Positions 45,101 through 56,646 are shown, numbered from the stretch's first letter. The stretch: 64,000 nt of DNA from Platycnemis pennipes (GCA_933228895.1 OW121858.1:27861859-27925858); one strand, 5' to 3'. Made by a program: numbers and translations. Notes: generated by a model from the sequence alone, not told the origin.

Positions 45101-45223
45101 ATTCCTATAAAGGCAGAAGAAGATGATGCCATTGAGGATACACTACAACATGATGCATGCAAGAATGTGAACAGTGACCACAGTAGTCAGCTCAGCTTAG
45201 AGGGCCTCAGCATTGATTATAAG
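45101..45223 (+). CDS. 41-codon linker exon (second type 2) of plus-strand ZAD-ZNF gene
   Basis: Acceptor attcttttcag, donor AAG/gtgagg, 123 nt, phase 0. It encodes IPIKAEEDDAIEDT through LSIDYK, with IKAE as a psi-K-x-E motif. The piggyBac insertion lies only about 210 nt downstream, in the intron. Confidence 0.78.
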
Positions 45224-45435
45224 GTGAGGAGGGTATTTAAAAATAAAAGTTTTATAGGTTACTTTTGCGAAGATTTTCTCTTGGCCAATCTTTTTATCAT
45301 AACATTTACTCACAATATTTGTTCCTTTCTATTCAATGAAAGTTTTCAGAAATTAATGAAGTTATGAAACTAAGCTAATTATCAAAGCTCAATTCTCTAC
45401 GTAGAGATTAATATCCTTCCAAATTTTTCTCTTAA

Positions 45436-48017
45436 CCCTCTCCCTATCAAAGTTTAAATGCCTCATTTTGCGCTCCGTCACAAGCTGCCCAGAACCGCCC
45501 TTCCATTTTAAACACCCTCCTACATAACCCGCCCGAAACCGCCCGACCTGCGGAGCTGTGTTCCGAGGGATCTTTTGAGCCTCATAGGCATCTGCTTCAT
45601 CTTGAGGGTGTTTATCCTCGCTAACACACACATTTTCTTATCTTCTCTCTCGCGCAGATGAAACAGAACCCCATAAATCTGTCACAATACGCGTAATTGC
45701 TCTAAGGGTCGAATGGTCTAGCTTGGGCCTCTTGGACGGCATGTCATCTTTGGAGAAGTGATGAAAGAATGGTCTCTGGCCGAGGGTCCTTTTAGGGTGG
45801 CCCATGTTCGAAGATAGGGGATGAATGAGGCATATTATAGTCTTCGCCCTCCGCAGGACGCAACTGAGAACTGAAATCTCCAGACGTCTTTTTCGCTCAT
45901 TTAGGGTTGGCTTCAGGATCACAAAATAATATTTCTCCTTGTGTGGTCACGGGCACTAACTGATACAATATATCTTATCCCACATGGTGAGAAGCTGAGT
46001 CCGAGCCCAAGCGAAAAAGAAAACTATTTTCCCATACGCTGCCCAGTTCTAACCATGACTTCTTTGAGTGAGGATGCCATAGCAGAGGAAGTGATCAGAG
46101 AATTTTCTAGTGATTCAGATAGCTCTAGTTCCATAAGTGCAGGCGGAGAAGAAAGTGATGGTGATAATTCGAGTGAATTCGGTTTAGAAGATGAAATTAC
46201 TCCATCTGCAAGTAATATCCCAGCTACTTCACCGTTGCAAGACACATGGAGGGATACGCTAATTTATTCAGCACCAGAGGATTTGAAAGAAGATTGTGGA
46301 TCTATACATAACCTGGCGGTAGGCGACGACAAATTTTCCTTCCTAAAATACATGCTAGGAGGTGAAAGTTTTTTTGAGCGTATTGTCGAGAATACAAATA
46401 AATACGCAGAATATATCCAACTTTCCACAGGGAAGGTCGATAAAGACTAGGTAGATGTTACCTATAGCGAAGTTGTAGCATACATTGGAGTGCTCATATA
46501 CATGGGTATTTTTGATTTACCTGAAAGTAGGGATTATTGGCATAGTCAAGATATCGATTGTTCAATAGTTCGCAATTGCATGACATTTGGAAGGTATTCA
46601 AAAATATCGAAATATTTTCACATAAGTGACATAACGCAGGAGAAAAAGCAGGGAGAAGAGGGTTTTGAGGTGCTGCAGAAAATAAGATTGTCTCTTGATG
46701 TAATGGATACATTTCATACAAAGTATCGACCAGGACGAGAGCTAAGTGTTGACAAGGCAATGGTTGCTTTTAAAGGACGTCATTTCATAAAACAATATAT
46801 CCGAGGAAAGCCAACGAAGTGGGGGTTTAAAATTTGGGTGTTGGCAAGCTCCCCTGGTTATGTCCTTCGTGGAAATGTATACTTAGGGAAAAAGGATAAA
46901 AGAAACTGTGAAATGTTACTTGGAATGCATGTAGTTATGAATTTGCTAGGAAACTATTTAGGTAAAAAACATCACGTGTACTCGATAGTTTTTTTTTCAT
47001 GTGTTACACTCATGAATTTGTTACTAGTGAATAACACTTACGCATTCGCTACAACTAGACTGTAATGTAGGGAATGGCCTGCAGAGTTGAAAAATCCAAA
47101 GAAACTTAAACTCAAAAGAGGTGAAAGTAAAAGCTAACAATGTGGTAAGGTGACAGCAACAGTTTGGCACGATAATCGTGATATATGTATTCTGCAAACG
47201 AATTCCGACCCAAGAAGGTACATGAATGTCCCAAGAAAAACAGGGATAGGGAACAAGCAAATTATGGTCTCCTGTCCTGTGTCAATTGCTTTATATACTA
47301 AATATATGGGTGGTGTTGACAGAGCTGATCAGAGAAGGTGCTACTACGACTTGGGGAGGAAAACGAAAAAGTGGTGGAAGTACCTATTTGCCTTTGTGGT
47401 TAATACGGCCATAGTTAACAGCTTTATTCTGTATAAAGAAACTAATTCTCCACCAAAAACTAAGCACGGGCTAACGCAAAAGGACTACCGTTTAGCCCTC
47501 TATAGGCAGATGATCAGTAATTTCACCTCCCGCAAAGTGACAGGCCGTAAACGAAATTTACCCGTGGCCACTAGTCCACATAGAGCACTACATTGTTTAG
47601 CCAAGATTGACAGAAGAAAGAAGGTGTGCGCTTACTGCAGCTCAAATAAAAGAAGAACCACTGCTGGGCGGAGAAGAGAAACAACCTCTAAGTGCAACAG
47701 CTGCGATTTACCACTACGCAGAGTGGGATGTTTTCTCCAATATCACCAAGAAAAGGGAGTGGAAGTAGGAAATTAAATACACAGAAAGGTAAGACGATTT
47801 AATTTCACAGTATTTAGATTTGATTAAAATATTTTCCAAATTTGAAACAAAGTACTCAATTACATACATAGTTATTCAAAGTTAAATGAAGAAATGTCCA
47901 CATGCCTCTCATCTCGCAAAAAAATAGGTCTACCACTGGGGAAAGAGGGTATCTAAATTTCGTTCGTAGCGGAGACATCTCCGCCAGGCAGTTTTGGGCA
48001 GTTTATGACGGAGAGGG
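45436..48017 (+). mobile_element. piggyBac-type transposon, copy B (inactivated)
   Basis: TTAA at 45432-45435 and 48018-48021; ends CCCTCTCC / GGAGAGGG and subterminal accgccc repeats as in copy A. The transposase frame is broken (see next entry). The ends look intact, so it could still be moved by an enzyme supplied elsewhere. Confidence 0.9.
46055..47776 (+). pseudogene. piggyBac transposase pseudogene
   Basis: Collinear with the 570-residue ORF of copy A. Lesions are: a Trp codon turned to TAG at 46448-46450; a 1-nt loss near 46982 compensated by a 1-nt gain in the following T run, which turns YFDSF into YSIVF and removes the second catalytic Asp; stops at 47063-47065 and 47135-47137; and a 1-nt gain near 47732 that shifts the last residues. 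The third catalytic block still reads GGVDRADQRR, with both Asp residues, unlike copy A. Confidence 0.9.
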
Positions 48018-48589
48018 TTAACTTGTGTTTGTCTTACTACTTTTCCCAATTCTCTCTCTTAGTGGTAACTAATTAGCTTGTATATCTGTATTATGACACT
48101 GTAGGTTAGATCTGCCTTTATTTCGAGTACATAATACCAGATCTGCCTTGGTTTTGAATACATAATACCAGCCAACAAACTGTGGTTGTAATAGGAGATT
48201 GAAGACAAATATTCATCACTCAGGGTGACTCCTGGGTCACGCATCCTCAGGAAATGAGGTAAAGAAATGTGCTGAAAATCCACCAATTAAATATTTATCT
48301 ATATGATTCGATTTTGATGACCTATATGATGGTCAGTGAACAGCTTAGCAAAGAAGCACTGTACTTACAGAAGGGGAGGGTAGGTGGTGGGATTGGAAGG
48401 AGTAAGGAAGGAGACTTGTGAGTAGGCTGTAATTGGAGAGATGGGGTGAGAATATAGGTAAAAGAACGATGGTGTAGTGTGTTGACGGCGAATTGTATAT
48501 AGGAAGGAATTCATTGTTACAATGTGGGAAGTGCAGAAGATGGGAGCAGGAAGGTTACAAGGAACAGTGCATGAAACTTGGGCCCTTTA

Positions 48590-48800
48590 CCATCCATGTG
48601 TGGTATTTGTGGTGTGAAATCGCTATTATTCATATTTTCTAAAAGATATTTTGCAAAGTGTGATGTGAGGTTGTTGCATATGAAGCAAGTCTCATTCTTT
48701 CATCCTTATGTCAAATATTCTTCCAGTCTGCCCCATGTTTACAACATTGCAGTCATTACATTGAAGTTTGTTGACCCCATTTAGTTTCATTTTATCAATT
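48590..48800 (-). pseudogene. Second Penelope-like GIY-YIG fragment
   Basis: The minus strand at about 48780-48720 reads NGVNKLQCNDCNVVNMGQTG, followed by RIFDIRMKE. This is the same G-x-Y-x-I/L-Q-C-x-x-C and V-G-Q-T-x-R pattern as the fragment in copies A/B, but a different, more diverged family member, with Asn replacing the motif Tyr residues. Dead fragment. Confidence 0.65.
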
Positions 48801-49100
48801 TTCTTCTTGGAAGCCCAGTATGCCATTTAAAGTAAAATGTTGTAAAATGCAGCTCTAATGTAATTCTTATAGAGGAAACCTAGGATTTTAAGGAAATATT
48901 TACCCAGTAATGAAACCTTTGTCTACTGCCACCATCATTCTCCAAAGTAACAATCATATACGTTCCATCTTTTATCCTTTGTTTCCATCTTTCAAGCATG
49001 TCCATTAATGTCTTAGAGTAACGATTGTTGGTATCTATCTGTTTAACCCTGTTAGTGTGGTGGGCCGATATTTTGGGCAAATATAAATATATTGCTCAAC

Positions 49101-49510
49101 TTTTTACACTGAAATAATAACATTTAATTTTCATCAAAGTAGAACTCTTGTATCATTATTGATTAGTTGAACTTAAATAACATAAATAAACTGCATATAT
49201 ATGTGCAAACAATAACGCCATATTCTTGTTGTTATTTTATTATTAATATATTACCATCCCCATTTTTCGTTAGCACCCCAGGTAAAAGGTTAGCACTAAG
49301 CTTTTAATGGTGAAATAATACAATTTAATTTTCAGTCAAAGTAAAACCCTTGATTCATTATTGATTAGTTGAACTTAAATAATATAAATAAACTGCATAT
49401 GTATATACAAAGCAATAACTTCATAATGTTTTTTGCAATGTGGTACATTTTATTAAAATACTCTCCCCATTTCTCGTTAGTACCCCAGGAAGAAGGTTAG
49501 CATTGGAAAT
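49101..49510. repeat. Tandem duplication of about 205 nt
   Basis: Two adjacent diverged copies share gattagttgaacttaaata, taaataaactgcatat, and a shared end resembling cgttagcaccccagg. No coding content. Confidence 0.75.
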
Positions 49511-49758
49511 GATGGAGTAGCCTGTCCAGGTGCATCGGGGAAGTCTATTACTGAATGTGGGAATAATCAGGTGAGTAATAGTAAAAATGTTTTCCCTCCA
49601 TGTTTCTCATGAATGTGATTCTACTTCGATGACTTTTGATGGTGATTATTGCACTGTAACTTACACTTCTGATAACAACAGTCACAGCCTCAAAAATTAT
49701 AGTGTGATAAACATAAGTGTAGCAAGAGGACGGAAGCAGAGTAACCATTGACGGATGA

Positions 49759-50277
49759 AGCAAGAAAGAAATAGTTAGTAGAATAGCCCTAGTAAAGAGG
49801 GCATTCTATCAAAAGAAAAATCTTCTTACAGCCAGAAATACAAGCATAGAAGTAAGGAAACAGTTTATCAGAACATACATCTGGAGCATGTTTCTTTATG
49901 GCAGTGAGGCATGGACGATGAGAGCAGCGGAGAAGAAAAGGGTGGAAGCATTTGAAATGTGGTGCTACAGAGGAATGCTGAAGATTAAATGGATCGACCA
50001 AGTAAGTAACGAGGAAGTCATAAGAAGAGTAGGAGAGAAGAGAAGTCTGCTGAAAACTCTAAAAAGAAGGGAGAACTTAATCGGCCATATCTTGAGAGAT
50101 GATGGCCTGATGAAGACTATCGTCAAGGGAAAAGTGAATTGGAAGATTGGAAAAGGAAGGCCTCATATGAGATACATGGAACAGATTGTGAAGGATGTAA
50201 AAGAGAAGAATTACGTCACAATGAAAAGGTTGGCCGATAGAAGAATGGAGTGGAAAGCTGCATCAAACCAATCCTAG
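49759..50277 (+). pseudogene. Non-LTR retrotransposon 3' fragment (RT C-terminal region)
   Basis: The open frame reads IVSRIALVKRAFYQKKNLLT, then FIRTYIWSMFLYGSEAWT, then EAFEMWCYRGMLKIKW and later LIGHILRDD and GRPHMRYMEQI. This is the conserved block after the RT core in many insect LINEs (YGSEAWT, E-x-W-x-x-R, GH-x-x-R). It ends at TAG (50275-50277) and is followed by a (ATG)n-like tail at 50291-50310, so the 3' end is complete while the 5' side is truncated, as usual for LINE insertions. It lies in the plus gene's intron in sense orientation. Confidence 0.85.
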
Positions 50278-51257
50278 GGTTGTTGACCAATGATGATGAT
50301 GAAGATGAGCAAGAGGAATTAAACCTCACTCAAACTTCGATTCTGAATTGAAGGAATTATATTTGAAATACTTTTTCCAGGGTTACTCAAACATTGAATG
50401 GTGAAATTCAATTTTCTGGAGGCCCAAACATGGTATAAACTGCTAAGCAACGTCAATGAAAGTTTAGGCCTATTTTGTATTGGAATAATAATATAAATGT
50501 GTGTAGTATTTAAATTTTCTCATTTCGTAGTAAAAGGAGGTATCTGCATTACCCAGTTGGCCTGTAATGTATGAAATCATTGTGTTGCAGGGAAACAGAA
50601 ATTTAAGGTGAATAAATAATGGCATGAGTGGAATAGATGATTGCAAAATTGATGTCTTGATGTCACAATGCAATATGATGCACCATTTGGAATCTGTGCT
50701 GAAATTCAATCTTTGCTATCCCTCAGCTTAACATCTTTTATAGGAGATTGCACCACAGTGACGTTTTGTCATACTATGGATTTAACGATTCATATACTCT
50801 TACCTTCATTGAGTAATGAGATCTATTGTAATGTTGTATTCATGTTTGCATCAGTTACTAAAGCATATCCAATAATTGAAGTGATCTGGGCATTACTGTT
50901 GAAATAATAAGTAATGATACTATTTATTTTGTAATCTAGCATTAAAAATTGTTTAACTTATAAGTGGTGTTTCCCTATTCTATAATAATCATATCTTGAT
51001 CGTATACCTCATGAATTATAGTGTTCTTTGCAATTATACTATATTTGCATATCACTGTATATTTTGCAAGTTTATCTCTTATATTATAGGGTTATCCTGT
51101 AATTAAGAGTTTTATCCTGTATCTTATATGTCTAAATTACTCATCCTTGTCATAATGTGTTCTACTTTTCAAATGGTGACTACCTAAATAAAAAGGAATG
51201 TTATTATTATTATTTGTTGGCTTTATAGTTATTTAGTCTCAAACTAAAATCTTTCAG

Positions 51258-51380
51258 GTCCAGATGAACTCAGAGCCTAGCAGGAATGTGGGTTCAGGAG
51301 AATTAGAAGAATTGCTGGGCATTTGTGAAGACTCTCTTTCTCTCAGAGATCCACTTTGCCTGGATGATGTGAAATCTGAG
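51258..51380 (+). CDS. 41-codon linker exon (type 3) of plus-strand ZAD-ZNF gene
   Basis: Acceptor aatctttcag, donor GAG/gtaagt. Again exactly 123 nt and phase 0. It encodes VQMNSEPSRNVGSGELEELL, then GICEDSLSLRDPLCLDDVKSE. It is acidic and Leu-rich. The sequence is not obviously homologous to types 1 and 2, but length, phase, initial V-x-M/V and a terminal VKSE (psi-K-x-E) fit the same module. Strong splice sites on both sides support it. Confidence 0.72.
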
Positions 51381-53109
51381 GTAAGTGGAGGAATGCCATT
51401 ATAACTGTAGATACACATTTAGTTATACAGTGATTAGGCATGAAAATTAGGATATTTCAGTGCATGAAAATATAGAGTGAAACATCTTTGAATTGAAAAA
51501 TTTGTTTACAGTGTAAAATAAATTATTGTCCAACTACTTAAGGGAGTGGAATTATATGGAACTAGCTGAAGATGCCCATTGAAATTCAGCGGTAGGGAGA
51601 AATATAATTATTACAAATTGTATCAAGAAATCTTAACATTTTTCATGAAAGGTGGAAAATAAGCTTGTGTTATGGCTCCAAGTCACTATCGGAACCATAA
51701 ATATATTTTATACCAATATAAACATCTAATTATTGGCTGGTTTAATACCTGGGTCTTGAGAAAAATATGAATTTTATTTTGAAATTAGGAGGCCAGAAAA
51801 AACAGGTTAGGGGGGAGCATACCAATGTCTGTGTGTTGTTGACAAAGAGGCCTGATTCGGATTTTGGAATTGTTAGCACCCAACTCATTGCCAAAAAAAT
51901 TCTCTCTGGCCTTTTACGTATGTTGTGTTTGTCTCAATCCTCCAACTTCATGAAAGTGGCATCAATGACCTTTCTACAGGTGCATTTTATTCCAATTAGA
52001 GTAAATTCTATTCTTATTACCTAATATAGATTTAGCCTACGCAAGCCAGGCCCTCATTGCTCACTGGCGCATCTTCAAATCTTCTACTGTATATTTGACA
52101 TACAACTATATCACAATTTTTTTATCTTGCTAATCTTATTTTTGAATAGACTTCATTTACGTTTATCATCAAGTTCTTGTGTCCCAAAAGACAACAATTT
52201 GGGTAGTGGTTCAACATATGGTATAATTGTATAAAGTATTCACCCACACCCCCCACTCCTCCGTGGAAACTTTCATTTATACATTTTGTTTTACCAACTG
52301 CAAACCTATTTGAGGTAGGAGTAGCACGAAAAGTAAGCATATATAATTTTTTATAATGAAATAGCCAATCTAGATTCAAGAATGAGCTGTGATAACTTTT
52401 TTACTACCTGTCCATATCTTCAAAAAAGGACAATGCTGTTTACAGCATTGGTTTTGGGCAAGCCTATTTAGCATCATTGCAATGGCATCAATGAACACCC
52501 CAAGGATACGTAATGAGACATAATGCTGTATTGGGATTTGAATGTTTTCCCTGATTTTTATTGAACTATCTCAAATGTCAAGCTACCTCCACCGATGACG
52601 ATTTTGAAAGACTTCCACCTCTTCTCTTCATGTTCCAAGTCGATTCAAATGCACAAACCAGTAAAGATATAAAAAAACATTCACAATATGAACACTGCTG
52701 AATCATTCTTTTAAATACTCCTAATGTTAACGAAATGCAAACCTAAATCCGTAAGTAGCTCTGGCAGTCAGCACGTATCTTTGTGCAGAAAAATATGTCT
52801 GACCTTGCTTCACGAGTAGCCTTCAATGCCTTCAGTACCTTCCTATATCCTCTCAAAAAGCACAATTCCATTTACAGAAGTCCTCCATGATGGACAGTTT
52901 AAGCATCAATGATGTTTTAATTTCAGAGATGACAATGGCAAATGCCTGAGCAACACTTGGAAAAGAACTGAGAAAAAACTTTAAATTTCAACGTCAATTA
53001 CTCATTGCCTAGAAAACTTGAGTTCAAAGTGTAAATTGGTTAGAAGAATAAGAAAGTTTAAACATTTTCCCATAAAATACAGAAATAATGAAAGACATTG
53101 ATTAATATT

Positions 53110-53260
53110 TAGTTATTTTACTGAGTGAAAGAAAACACTCTTGTGCTACCATAAATTGAAAAATTAAATTTAATCCAAAGTAAATAAATAATTGGCGCCA
53201 GGAATCGAACCGGGGCCCTGAGCATTTATTATATAGCCTATAGCACCTTTTAGTGTAATT
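53110..53260 (-). mobile_element. Possible tRNA-derived SINE fragment
   Basis: The minus strand reads ccccggttcgattcctggcg near 53195-53214, a strong B box within a mostly paired T-arm. No convincing A box is seen upstream, so only the 3' half of a tRNA-like head may remain. Confidence 0.35.
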
Positions 53261-53564
53261 AGCACCTTGTATTGTATTGGTGTATGAACCAGTAGTGATC
53301 AAGGACTTGGGGAATTAGGTGGGAAGGAAAGACAGTTGAAGGGAATGTGGTAGTATTTCTGTCATCGTTCCCAAATATTATTTTCCTCAACTCTTCAAGG
53401 ATTCTTCCAGTTATTAAATTTTATGATTCCACATCTCTTGAATGTTTACATGTGAGTCATAAATATTCTCATCTGTGTTTGTCATGGCACATTTACCAGA
53501 AATGTTGACTTTACGCAAAGTTGTCATACAAGTGAGGAGTACAGTGATGATTTAGATAACTAAC

Positions 53565-53867
53565 CCTTTCACTGCTGTGAACATACCTAGTACGATCGCA
53601 TGGTAGGCTGCTGTGAACAAACCTGTTCGTTCTCCCTTCAGAGCACTGTGGATGAAATTTATCTTATTTATTTTGTTATCAATATTAAATTATGTTCATA
53701 TAAATTTAATAAATAGTTTTTGTGAATTAATACAGTGAATCTGGATTCATTTATAATTTATAATAACATGAGATCAGAATAGATTAAAGTTACTGGGATA
53801 TGATACCCTTCACTTTTCCAGCACATGTAAAGAGTAGGTTTCCGGAGTGTGAGACACAGTGAAAGGT
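53565..53867. mobile_element. Small piggyBac-like MITE
   Basis: Left end CCCTTTCACTGCTGTGA preceded by CTAA. Right end is the inverse of ACCTTTCACTGTGTCTC followed by TTAA. The CCCTTTCAC start matches the family at 36114-36931. One mutated target base and a mutated end base suggest an old insertion. Confidence 0.55.
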
Positions 53868-54520
53868 TTAAATTAGTGCCTTATCTAATCAGTCCATAAC
53901 CAGTTACCTTCTGCTAATGTTTAGATACTGAATTTTAGGCATATCTGTAGACATTGAATCTTGCGGTAGAACAAATGATTACTCTCAGCTGTTGAATATA
54001 ACATTGTCATTAGAAGTATGTGTGAACAATTGAATGTACTGCAAAGGATTACCCATTAAAAATGGTATGATGACATGGAATATTAACAATTAAAATTTAT
54101 CATATTGATGAGATCACCTGTTGTTTTTCACTATATGGGAATTTACAACCAATGAAGTCTAAACCAATATATAAAATGAAGGTTCTCTTAGATTTTCCCT
54201 CTTATAACTTGTGTCTACAAGGTTATTAATGGTATGTGGTTGGATTTTTATAGCGGTTATGTTTCTTACTACAGTGGTTAGTAACACGATAGAAGAATGA
54301 AATATCTTGAGAAAAAAAGCTGTTTTACTTTTACTGCGATGATATGTCAATGTGAATTTTCGATGTTACAGCTGTAATTAAGCTTACATATATTGTAACT
54401 GCTATATTCATATACGAAAACATCAGTTTTGATCACCAAATATATATGATTTTTTGGTTCACTGTTGATGAATTACTGCAAATTAATTGGATACCAAATT
54501 ATATCTGAATGAGTACTTAA

Positions 54521-56289
54521 CCCTTCAAGGCCATCCTACATCTGGGCACTGACCCCTTTAAACTAGCCATGGTGCCGTCCTACGTGCTATGCACGGTTGT
54601 GTCACGCTATGTTTTGATATTCTTTTCAAGGAATAAAAAATTTTTATAGCGCATTTATATTTTGCGTACTGATATAATAAACCATACTCTTTATTTTTAG
54701 TATATCTACTAATGCTTTTGATAATTTTTTGAAAAGATATTGCATCTTCATTTTATGCATCTATTACACACTTTTTCGCGAAATAAGCATTTGACTTTCA
54801 TCTCAGACTCTTGAAATTATAAGGAGAGAAGTTTTCCATCCACTTGTGAGGATAAGGGAGAGTATACTCAGCACATAGATAAACATTTGATGACCTTACT
54901 GTCAACGTAAACATATCTGGTCACTAACGCCTGGTTTCTCCAAGGCCCCTTTGGGATGTGCTTCATTTCGGCTTGGAAGAACAACAAGCGATATGGATAA
55001 GGGCAGTGAGAGTGACAATGTTTTCATTCTCTTTCATTTAGCCCAGTATCTAGTATCTAGGGAGCCATGTGCACCAATTTCATAGCTTAGAGAGGACCAT
55101 GGGACAGGGGAACTCATTCAGACCCAAGTGTTCATGATGAAAGATTAGGGTTTTGAAAGGTCGGCATGGAAAGGGAGCTTGGGAGAGCAAAGTGGAGCGA
55201 AGAGACTCAACATCTCTTTCAAGACGTGAAGCTCAGTAAACCTACCAAAGTCAGAGTCAGTCGAACGTAAGTCACTTTTCTGGAAGGAATATATGAGGAG
55301 TGTTATTTTGTTCTTACGAACATTTTGGTCTTTCACTTTATATTACTTCCTCCGTAAGTGATTCGTTCCGCAATCTGTAGGCTTCAAATTTCGAAATATT
55401 TGTGAGTGTTTGTGTTTATCAGGGTTGTTACTCATCTAACATCAATTATGGTGTGTGCAGGAGAGAAAAGGTTGGAGGAGTTGAGTGATGAACAGGCTGA
55501 GGACATCTTGCTTGAAAGGGAAGTGATAAAATTGTTTAGAGTTCTGATGGTGAGAGTGAGAATGACATAAACGATCACTCCGAAGTTGACACGTTGTTAT
55601 ATTGGATGAGGTAGAGGATGAAACTTCGTATTATGCTTGGAAGGACATTTCCAATTATAAAGGAAAAAGAGAAATTTTCATTGGTAGTACCAGTCCATAG
55701 GGAAAAGCAAATAATTTAGAAAGCATCGAAGATATTTTTGAAATTTTCTTTGGTAACTAGTTAGTAGGAATGATTGTAGAGGAAACTAATTGTTATACAG
55801 ATCAAAGCGTAAGACGATGACCACTATACGAGCTCAGCTACCGGGCAGTGGCCTTGGAGATGGCTCAAACCAACATCTGATGCAGAGATATTTACATTGA
55901 CTTTCTGCGTCTATCAAAGCATTCCATAATAGTAGTTTTTATGTGTGTATAATGAAATACCTGTGTTGACGTTAGTCCGTAGTCTTCAAATTGTAATTTT
56001 AGCATATTATTTTTTTCGAGAGTGTTTTCTATTCGGTCCTAATGATTGTTTTATTTTGAACGAATTTATAAGTGCCTAACTCCTAAATTAATTAAGTTTT
56101 TTAATGTTTTTAAGCTTTATAAAAAGTGAATAAGATTTAGTAACCACCAACAAAAATCCCCAAATTATAGAACTATTAGTTATTGAAATGTAACTCATTG
56201 ATCACAGGTCTTCATAAAGCATCAAAACATTTAAATCTTCTCCGGCGACTGGGTTAAAATCCATTTAAACCTCCTCCGGGCTTGAAGGG
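54521..56289 (+). mobile_element. piggyBac internal-deletion derivative
   Basis: TTAA at 54517-54520 and 56290-56293. Ends CCCTTCAAGGCC on the left and the inverse of CCCTTCAAGCCCGGAGG on the right. It contains the N-terminal remnant of a transposase (next entry) but no catalytic blocks. A CCCTTCAA-ended family, distinct from the CCCTCTCC element. Confidence 0.75.
55461..55815 (+). pseudogene. piggyBac transposase N-terminal remnant
   Basis: Across frameshifts the plus strand reads EKRLEELSDEQAEDILLERE, then NYKGKREIFIGSTSP, then LESIEDIFEIFFGN and LVGMIVEETNCYTDQ. The last two match the piggyBac-family block F-x-x-F-F-x-x-x-L-(V/I)-x-x-I-V-x-E-T-N-x-Y. Several stops interrupt it. The catalytic core is missing. 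Confidence 0.65.
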
Positions 56290-56511
56290 TTAAAAAGTTT
56301 AGGGAAGAAATCCACAAACCACAATGCTAGTGCTCCATCACCGATCTCAGTTATTTTATTTGTTTGACATGGCAATGGTTGGTAGTGAATAATTTGCAGT
56401 TTTTTCACAGAGAGTCCCAGTTTCACAAAAAATAATCAATCAGATTTCAGTCAAACAAATTTGTTTTATTTAATTTTTGCTGGTGAAATCAGCCATTTGC
56501 CTTGTTAAATA

Positions 56512-56646
56512 CTGATATATGCAATTGATAATAAATGCATGGTTCTGCTGATGTGTGCAATCGATAGTACATACATGGTTCTGCTGCTGTATGCAGTTAA
56601 TAGTATGTGATTTTACTGATGTATTCAATTGATAGTGAGTGGTTCA
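56512..56646. repeat. Four-unit minisatellite of about 36 nt
   Basis: Units of the form ctgatgtgtgcaatcgatag, then a variable middle and atggttctg, occur about four times with increasing divergence rightward. Confidence 0.65.

Larger units (their letters stand above)
36936..48021 (+). repeat. Segmental duplication copy B (about 11 kb)
   Basis: Direct repeat of 1879-12945, located inside the plus-strand ZAD-ZNF gene, where its linker exons make sense in context. It is therefore probably the parent copy. It starts immediately beside the MITE at 36114-36931 and ends at the piggyBac 3' TTAA (48018-48021). Confidence 0.92.
45224..51257 (+). other. Intron of plus-strand ZAD-ZNF gene
   Basis: Contains the broken piggyBac, a second Penelope-like fragment (about 48.6-48.8 kb), a 205-nt tandem duplication (49.1-49.5 kb) and a LINE 3' end (49.76-50.31 kb). 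Nothing else was recognised. 50.35-51.25 kb is AT-rich and featureless. Confidence 0.45.

Noticed and set aside
53520..53600. Second TTAA at the left end of the 53.57-kb MITE
   Set aside because: The left flank reads CTAA, so a perfect target duplication cannot be claimed.
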